Made by a program: the position numbers and the translations under genes. A stretch of DNA of 64,000 bases from NCBI GenBank assembly GCA_019636245.1, contig JAHBXX010000008.1, forward strand, positions 62,001 to 126,000, written 5' to 3'. Below the pieces are notes generated by a model. The model saw only the letters and a list, made by a program, of their open reading frames with translations. It was not told the DNA's origin and searched no databases. Below are positions 59,401-64,000 of this stretch, piece by piece (within the stretch, counting starts at the first letter, position 1; each line of letters starts with the position of its first letter). This stretch comes from Planctomycetota bacterium (GTDB lineage Bacteria; Planctomycetota; UBA1135; UBA2386).

Positions 59401-60404
59401 AGCTGCCCTTGCCGCGGCTGCTCGCGCCGCTGCTGTCCGCGGTCCTGGCGGCGGCGCCCGCCGCCCAACCGCCCACGGCCCAGAACCCGTTCCGCCCGTT
59501 CGACCGGGCGCGCTTCGAGGCCCTCGCGGCGCAGCTCGGCGCGACGCCGGCCCAGCTGGCGACGTTCGGCGAACGGGTCGCCGAGGTCGGCCTGGCGCGG
59601 GCCGCCGACGATCTGCTGCGCGCGGCGTCGCCCGCGTTCGACGCCGCGGTGCGGCGCCACGAGGCCGGCGACCCCGCGGCGGCGCTCGAGCTGACCCGGG
59701 TGCTCGCCGGCGCCGAGAACCCGTTGCTGCAGGCGCACGCGCGCTACCACCTGGCCCGCGTGTTCCTCGACAGCGACGACCCCGAGCGCGCGATCGAGGT
59801 GCTGACCGACCATCTGCGCCACACCCTGAACCTGTCGCCGCTCGACGGCGAGGCGGCCTACTTCTACGCCCAGGCGCTGGCCGAGGTGCCGCTGCCGGCG
59901 CAGGCGATCCCGCGCTTCCGCGCCTTCCTGCAGTGGTTCCCCGACGCCAGCGAACGCTTCCGCGCCGCCGCGCACCAGCGGCTGCTGGAGCTGGAACGGC
60001 AGCAGGAGAGCCCGCTGCACCAGCTCGCCGACGGCATGAAGAAGACCGCGCGCGATCTGCGGCAGCAGAAGACGGACAAGCCGGTGCAGCTCGACCAGGA
60101 GCGCTACGTCGAGCAGCTGGACGAGTTGATCGAGATGTTCGAGGAGATGGAGCGGCAGTCGCAGGGTGCGGCGTCGGGCACCGGGCCGTCGGCGAACCCG
60201 GCCGCGCGTTCGGCGTTGCCCGAGGGCGACGGCTCGGTCGGCAACCTGCAGAAGCGACCGAGCCTCAGCGACCGCTGGGGCGAGATGAAGGACGCCGACC
60301 GCAAGCAGATCGAAGCCGCCGTTCAGCAGGGCCTGCCCGCGCGCTACCAGCGCATGCTGGCGGAGTACTACGAGAAGCTCGGCAAGGAGCAGGGCAACCG
60401 GTGA
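59397..60404 (+). CDS. Secreted TPR protein
   Basis: A 335-residue protein with a signal peptide (LAPLLSAVLAAAPAAQ), TPR-like helices (about 85-205) and a helical, acidic C-terminal part (QLDELIEMFEEMERQSQG) ending in a run of helix (ARYQRMLAEYYEKLGKEQG). The ATG overlaps the previous stop (ATGA). The C-terminal pattern resembles the DUF4175/BatD-region proteins of planctomycetes. No enzyme motif. Confidence 0.8.
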   Translation: MKLPLPRLLAPLLSAVLAAAPAAQPPTAQNPFRPFDRARFEALAAQLGATPAQLATFGERVAEVGLARAADDLLRAASPAFDAAVRRHEAGDPAAALELTRVLAGAENPLLQAHARYHLARVFLDSDDPERAIEVLTDHLRHTLNLSPLDGEAAYFYAQALAEVPLPAQAIPRFRAFLQWFPDASERFRAAAHQRLLELERQQESPLHQLADGMKKTARDLRQQKTDKPVQLDQERYVEQLDELIEMFEEMERQSQGAASGTGPSANPAARSALPEGDGSVGNLQKRPSLSDRWGEMKDADRKQIEAAVQQGLPARYQRMLAEYYEKLGKEQGNR

Positions 60405-61618
60405 GGCGCGGGAGCGGCAGGTTCGGCGCGGCCGCCGTGCTGCTCGGCAGCCTCGCCGCGCAGGGTGGGTTGCGCGGCGAACTCGAGACCGTCGACGGTC
60501 GCCGTCTGCACGGGGTGCTGACCGTCGACGGCGCGGGGACCGCGACGCTGCAGCAGGCGACGGGGCCGGCCGCGTTCGAGCTGGCGGCCGTGCTGGGCTT
60601 CACGGTGGCGGACGTCGCGCCGCTCGAGGCGGCGGCGCCGCATCGGATCTGGCTGCGCTCGGGCCGCGAGCTGCCGGCGAGGTCGCTGCGCGGCCGGGCC
60701 GCGGCGCCCGACCGGCCGGCGGCCCTGGTCGCCGAGCTGCCCTCGGGCGTGCGCGTCGAGCTGCCGCTGCGGTTCGTGCGCGCGCTGCGCCACGGCGGCT
60801 CCGAGCGGCCCGAGCCGCCGCGCTTCGCGCGCGACCTCGCGGCGCCGCCGGAGAACGACGACGTGCTGTTCGTGCAGAAGGACGGCCAGGGCCACCGTTC
60901 GGTGGTGACGGTGACCGGTCTGCAGCCCGATCAGGTCGACTTCGTGCTGCGCGGCACCGCCTACGAGTTCCCGCTGGCGGCGGTGACGGCGGTGGTGTTC
61001 GGCCGCAACACCGGCTTCGCGCCCGACCGGCTCCCGCGGCCACGCCTGGCCGTGGACCTGCGCGGCGGCGAGCAGCTCGAGGGTCGGCTGCTCGGCCTCG
61101 ACGCCGACCTGCGGCTCCAGCTCGACGAGGGCACACAGGTGAGCGTGCCGCTGCCGGCGGTGCGGCGCCTCGCCGTCGCCAGCGACCGGCTGGTGTGGCT
61201 GTCCGAGCGGCAGCCCGTCGTCGAGCAGACCCCTGCCTTCGATCGGGTCTGGCCGTGGGGCAACGACAGCACGCCGGCGGGGCCGGGGTTCGTGATCGCG
61301 GGCGAGGCGTTCGCCCGCGGGCTCGGCATGGTGCCGCGCACGCGACTCACCTACGACCTCGGCGGCGCCTACGACACGTTCGAGGCCAGGGTCGGCATCG
61401 ACGACCGCGGCGGGCCGGCGGCGCACGCCGTGTTCCGGGTCTTCGTCGACGGACGGCTGGCGTTCGAGTCGCCGCCGAAGGTGCTCGGCGAACGGGCGAC
61501 GCCGGTGCGGATCGACCTCGATCGCTGCCAGCAGCTCGCGCTCGAGGTCGACTTCGGCCGGGACTTCGATCTCGGCGACTTCTGCGCCTGGGCGGACGCG
61601 CGGGTCGTGCAGCGGTGA
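60401..61618 (+). CDS. NPCBM-domain-like secreted protein
   Basis: A 405-residue protein with a short signal peptide (FGAAAVLLGSLAAQ). The C-terminal part (about 285-400) resembles NPCBM/NEW2 carbohydrate-binding modules: GLGMVPRTRLTYDLGGAYDTFEARVGIDD, split by me in two, plus VFRVFVDGRLAFES and LALEVDFGRDF. The middle consists of beta-strand repeats around DLRGGEQLEGRLLGL. The start is GTG overlapping the previous stop (GTGA). It likely binds a glycan; the ligand is unknown. Confidence 0.82.
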   Translation: MRRGSGRFGAAAVLLGSLAAQGGLRGELETVDGRRLHGVLTVDGAGTATLQQATGPAAFELAAVLGFTVADVAPLEAAAPHRIWLRSGRELPARSLRGRAAAPDRPAALVAELPSGVRVELPLRFVRALRHGGSERPEPPRFARDLAAPPENDDVLFVQKDGQGHRSVVTVTGLQPDQVDFVLRGTAYEFPLAAVTAVVFGRNTGFAPDRLPRPRLAVDLRGGEQLEGRLLGLDADLRLQLDEGTQVSVPLPAVRRLAVASDRLVWLSERQPVVEQTPAFDRVWPWGNDSTPAGPGFVIAGEAFARGLGMVPRTRLTYDLGGAYDTFEARVGIDDRGGPAAHAVFRVFVDGRLAFESPPKVLGERATPVRIDLDRCQQLALEVDFGRDFDLGDFCAWADARVVQR

Positions 61619-63438
61619 AGACGATGCTGCTGCCCATGCTCGCCGCCCTCGGCCCCGCCGCGCAGGATCCCGACCTGGCGGCCGTCCTGGCCCACGAGGC
61701 GCGGCGCACGCGCGTGATCGCCGAGTGCGCGCCCGCGGTCTGCTCGGTCATGGCCATGGACGCACCCGGCGGCGGCAGCGGCGTGGTGATCGACCCCACC
61801 GGCTGGAGGCTGGCCGACGCCGGCGGCTTCGTGCTGACGAACTACCACGTCGTCGGCGAGCCCGACGCCGACCACGAACTGCCGGCCGCGCCGCCACCGC
61901 CCGAGGAGACGTTGGCGGCATGGCGCCAGCGCACGCCCGAAGCGGACGCGGCGGCGGAGGCGGCGTTCGTGGCCGCGTGGCAGGCCGAGTGGCGCCAGGA
62001 CCACCTGCCCCGCGGGGCGTCGCACTACCGCAACCGCAAGGTCGGCATGCCCGACGGCCGGCTCTACGAGGCCGAGGTGCTCGGCATCGACCCGGGCAGC
62101 GACCTGGCGCTGCTGCGGCTGCTGCCCGATCACCCTGGCCGGCGCTGGCCGGCGTGCGCCCTCGGCGACAGCGACCAGCTGCTGGTCGGCCAGACCGTGT
62201 TCGCGATGGGCAATCCGTTCCTGCTCGCCACCGACTTCACGCCGACGGTGACCTTCGGCATCGTCAGCGGCACCCATCGCTACCAGGAAGGGCAGGGCCA
62301 CCGGCTGCTGGTCTATCCCGACTGCATCCAGGTGGACGCGGCCGTCAACCCCGGCAACTCGGGCGGACCGCTGTTCGACGAACACGGCCTGGTCGTCGGC
62401 ATCAACGGCCGCATCGCGATCGGCGACCGCGGCCGCGTCAACGTCGGCGTCGGCTTCGCGATCGCCAGCAACCAGATCCGCAACTTCCTCGGCGACCTGC
62501 TGGCCGGCCGCCATGCCGAGCACGGCACGCTCGACCTCAGCGCGCGGTGGATGGAACGCGGCACCGGAGAGAGCCGCCGCCACGGCGTGTTCGTGCAGCA
62601 GATGTTCAAGGACTCGGTCGCGGCGGCGGCCGGAATCGCGCTCGGCGACGAGATCACGCGCTTCGACGGCGAGGTGGTGCGCTCGGCGAACCAGCTGGCG
62701 ACGCGGATCGGCGTGCTGCCGGCCGGCTCGATCGTGGCGGTGGGCTTCCGGCCCGCCCAGGCCGACGGCTCGTTCGGCGACGAACGCGAAGTCGTCCTGC
62801 GGCTGGCCGCGCTCGACACCGGCTCCAGCCGCAACGGTCCCGAGGGCCGCCTCGCCAGCCGCAACAACCGGCGGCTGGCCGCACGGGTGCTGCTGGCGGG
62901 CCTGGACTGCGGCAACGAGCCGGATCCGGCGGCGGCGTGGTCGCGCACCGGCCCGGATGGCGTCGTCACGCACGTGGTCCGCGCCGGCGAACGGTTGCGC
63001 CTGTCGATCGGCGGCCTCGTGCTGGTGCGCACCGGGGACCGCGCCGGCTTCGCGGTGCAGGACGGCGTGGCACGCGATCTGACGCCCGACGAGGCCGAGC
63101 GCCTGCGTCGCGAGTGGCTGTGCCACCCGACCTCGCGGGTGCGCCTGGAGGCGAACCTCCGTGACGCCGAGCTGCTCGGCGGCGTGCAGGTGTTCGGCCG
63201 GCCGGCGTATCGCTTCGGCCTGCCCGGGGCCGGCGAATGCGAGGTCTGGACCGCGGGCAGCCACGCAGGGGTGGCGGGCTTCGCGTTCCGCGACCCGTTG
63301 CGGCGCGCCAGGATCGAGGTCCACCTCGACCGCGCGGCGATCCGCGTCGTCGTCGACGGCCGGCTCGAGCACGGCTGGACGCGCACGCCCGTCGCGTGGC
63401 CCGATCCGGTGGACGAAGCGCTGTTCCGGAGGCCCTGA
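61615..63438 (+). CDS. S1C serine protease with PDZ domain
   Basis: A 607-residue trypsin-fold protease (HtrA/Deg type). The catalytic triad is intact: His in LTNYHVVG near 78, Asp in GSDLALLRL near 163, Ser in NPGNSGGPL near 249. A PDZ domain follows (about 320-400, FVQQMFKDSVAAAAGIALGDEI), then a 170-residue tail. A 55-residue charged insert (about 85-140) between His and Asp is unusual. Start GTG overlaps the previous stop (GTGA); ATG at 61624 is an alternative. It acts outside the cytoplasm. Confidence 0.9.
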   Translation: MKTMLLPMLAALGPAAQDPDLAAVLAHEARRTRVIAECAPAVCSVMAMDAPGGGSGVVIDPTGWRLADAGGFVLTNYHVVGEPDADHELPAAPPPPEETLAAWRQRTPEADAAAEAAFVAAWQAEWRQDHLPRGASHYRNRKVGMPDGRLYEAEVLGIDPGSDLALLRLLPDHPGRRWPACALGDSDQLLVGQTVFAMGNPFLLATDFTPTVTFGIVSGTHRYQEGQGHRLLVYPDCIQVDAAVNPGNSGGPLFDEHGLVVGINGRIAIGDRGRVNVGVGFAIASNQIRNFLGDLLAGRHAEHGTLDLSARWMERGTGESRRHGVFVQQMFKDSVAAAAGIALGDEITRFDGEVVRSANQLATRIGVLPAGSIVAVGFRPAQADGSFGDEREVVLRLAALDTGSSRNGPEGRLASRNNRRLAARVLLAGLDCGNEPDPAAAWSRTGPDGVVTHVVRAGERLRLSIGGLVLVRTGDRAGFAVQDGVARDLTPDEAERLRREWLCHPTSRVRLEANLRDAELLGGVQVFGRPAYRFGLPGAGECEVWTAGSHAGVAGFAFRDPLRRARIEVHLDRAAIRVVVDGRLEHGWTRTPVAWPDPVDEALFRRP

Positions 63439-64000
63439 TGCGCGCGTGCCTGTTGCCGCTCCTGGCGACGGTGCTGGCCGCGCAGGCGGACGAACCGGCC
63501 GAGCACGTCGCGGCCGCCGAGCGCGAGCCGCGCACCCGCATCGAACGCACGGTCCACGAGCTGCTGCCGAGCCTGGTCAAGGTGCACGGCGCTTCGGGGC
63601 TGGCGACCATCGGCGCCTACGCGACCGGCATCGTCGTCAGCGAGCAGGGCCACGTGCTGACGCTCGACCAGATCATGATCCAGAAGGGCAAGACGCGCGT
63701 GGTGCTGCACGACGGTTCGGTGCACGACGCGCAGCTGCTGCCCGAGGAACCCCGGCTCGGCGTGCGGCTCCTGCGCATCGACCCGCAGCAGGTGCAGGGC
63801 GGGTTGCGACCGCTCTGGCCGCCGGCCGGCGACGAGGGCGCGTTCCGCACCGGCCAGTTCGTGGTCTCGATCGGCAACGCGTTCCGCCTGGCGGAGTTCG
63901 CCGAGAAGATGAGCGCGACCTTCGGCACGGTCGTCGGGCGCGCCAACACGGCGCTGCGCCATCGGCTGGCCGACGTGCAGTACGACGGCGACCTGATCCT
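63438..64000 (+). CDS. Degenerate S1C protease-like protein (partial)
   Basis: The gene runs off the window after 187 codons. It opens with a signal peptide (LLPLLATVLAAQ) and has the S1C outline (VKVHGASGLATIGAYATGIVVSEQGHVLT), but where the catalytic His belongs it reads LDQIM, and where DLALLRI belongs it reads GVRLLRI, so both the His and Asp are missing. The Ser region is beyond the window. It shares a one-base overlap (TGATG) with the active protease before it. It may be an inactive partner. Confidence 0.8.
   Translation, partial: MRACLLPLLATVLAAQADEPAEHVAAAEREPRTRIERTVHELLPSLVKVHGASGLATIGAYATGIVVSEQGHVLTLDQIMIQKGKTRVVLHDGSVHDAQLLPEEPRLGVRLLRIDPQQVQGGLRPLWPPAGDEGAFRTGQFVVSIGNAFRLAEFAEKMSATFGTVVGRANTALRHRLADVQYDGDLI

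Overview
The window is about 70% GC and almost fully coding. The gene content fits a Planctomycetota-like bacterium: an Alternative Complex III plus caa3 oxidase operon, a carbamoyltransferase/SxtJ/DUF5989 trio, PIG-L deacetylases, toroid (squalene-cyclase-like) repeat proteins, BatA/VWA proteins, and many secreted TPR, PQQ or HEAT proteins of unknown role. This placement is an inference from gene content only; no rRNA, tRNA or taxonomic marker was seen. No mobile element, CRISPR array or prophage was recognised.

Layout. (1) 1-1699, plus strand: the end of a proton-translocating NAD(P) transhydrogenase operon. (2) 1722-18246, minus strand: a respiratory operon read actA-B-C-D-E-F, a one-TM protein, SCO, coxB, coxA, coxC, cox IV, with an SNF2 helicase and a SWIM zinc-finger protein joined to its end by overlaps. 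Quinol electrons would pass through the pentaheme/Fe-S ACIII to the heme-c-bearing caa3 oxidase. A roughly 900-bp non-coding stretch with a candidate promoter and an inverted repeat lies upstream. (3) 19147-23987, plus strand: carbamoyltransferase, SxtJ-like and DUF5989-like genes, then a primary-type sigma factor and HemW. (4) 24037-28145, minus strand: two secreted proteins and an HNH endonuclease. (5) 28363-29977, plus strand: a lipoprotein and a membrane-anchored, probably inactive cyclophilin-like protein. (6) 30142-31762, minus strand: parA-parB with a parS site inside parB, divergent from a small membrane-protein/phosphoesterase/PIG-L set (31819-35690). (7) 35700-44262: small membrane and secreted proteins, a gluzincin-like lipoprotein, a beta-CASP nuclease with dapF, and LemA with an M48 peptidase. 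(8) 44284-46587, minus strand: a HEAT protein ending in six exact 40-residue repeats.

(9) 46798-64000 and beyond, plus strand: a run of ten genes, most linked by stop/start overlaps. It encodes a TPR/PQQ protein, a toroid-repeat protein, a BatA-type VWA protein, a second VWA protein, a DUF4175-like membrane/coiled-coil protein, a periplasmic coiled-coil protein, a TPR protein, an NPCBM-like protein, an active S1C protease and a protease-like protein that has lost its visible catalytic residues. This looks like an envelope sensing, scaffold and proteolysis system and is the best candidate in the window for an uncharacterised system.

Starts are often GTG or TTG; where the start is a judgement the entry says so.
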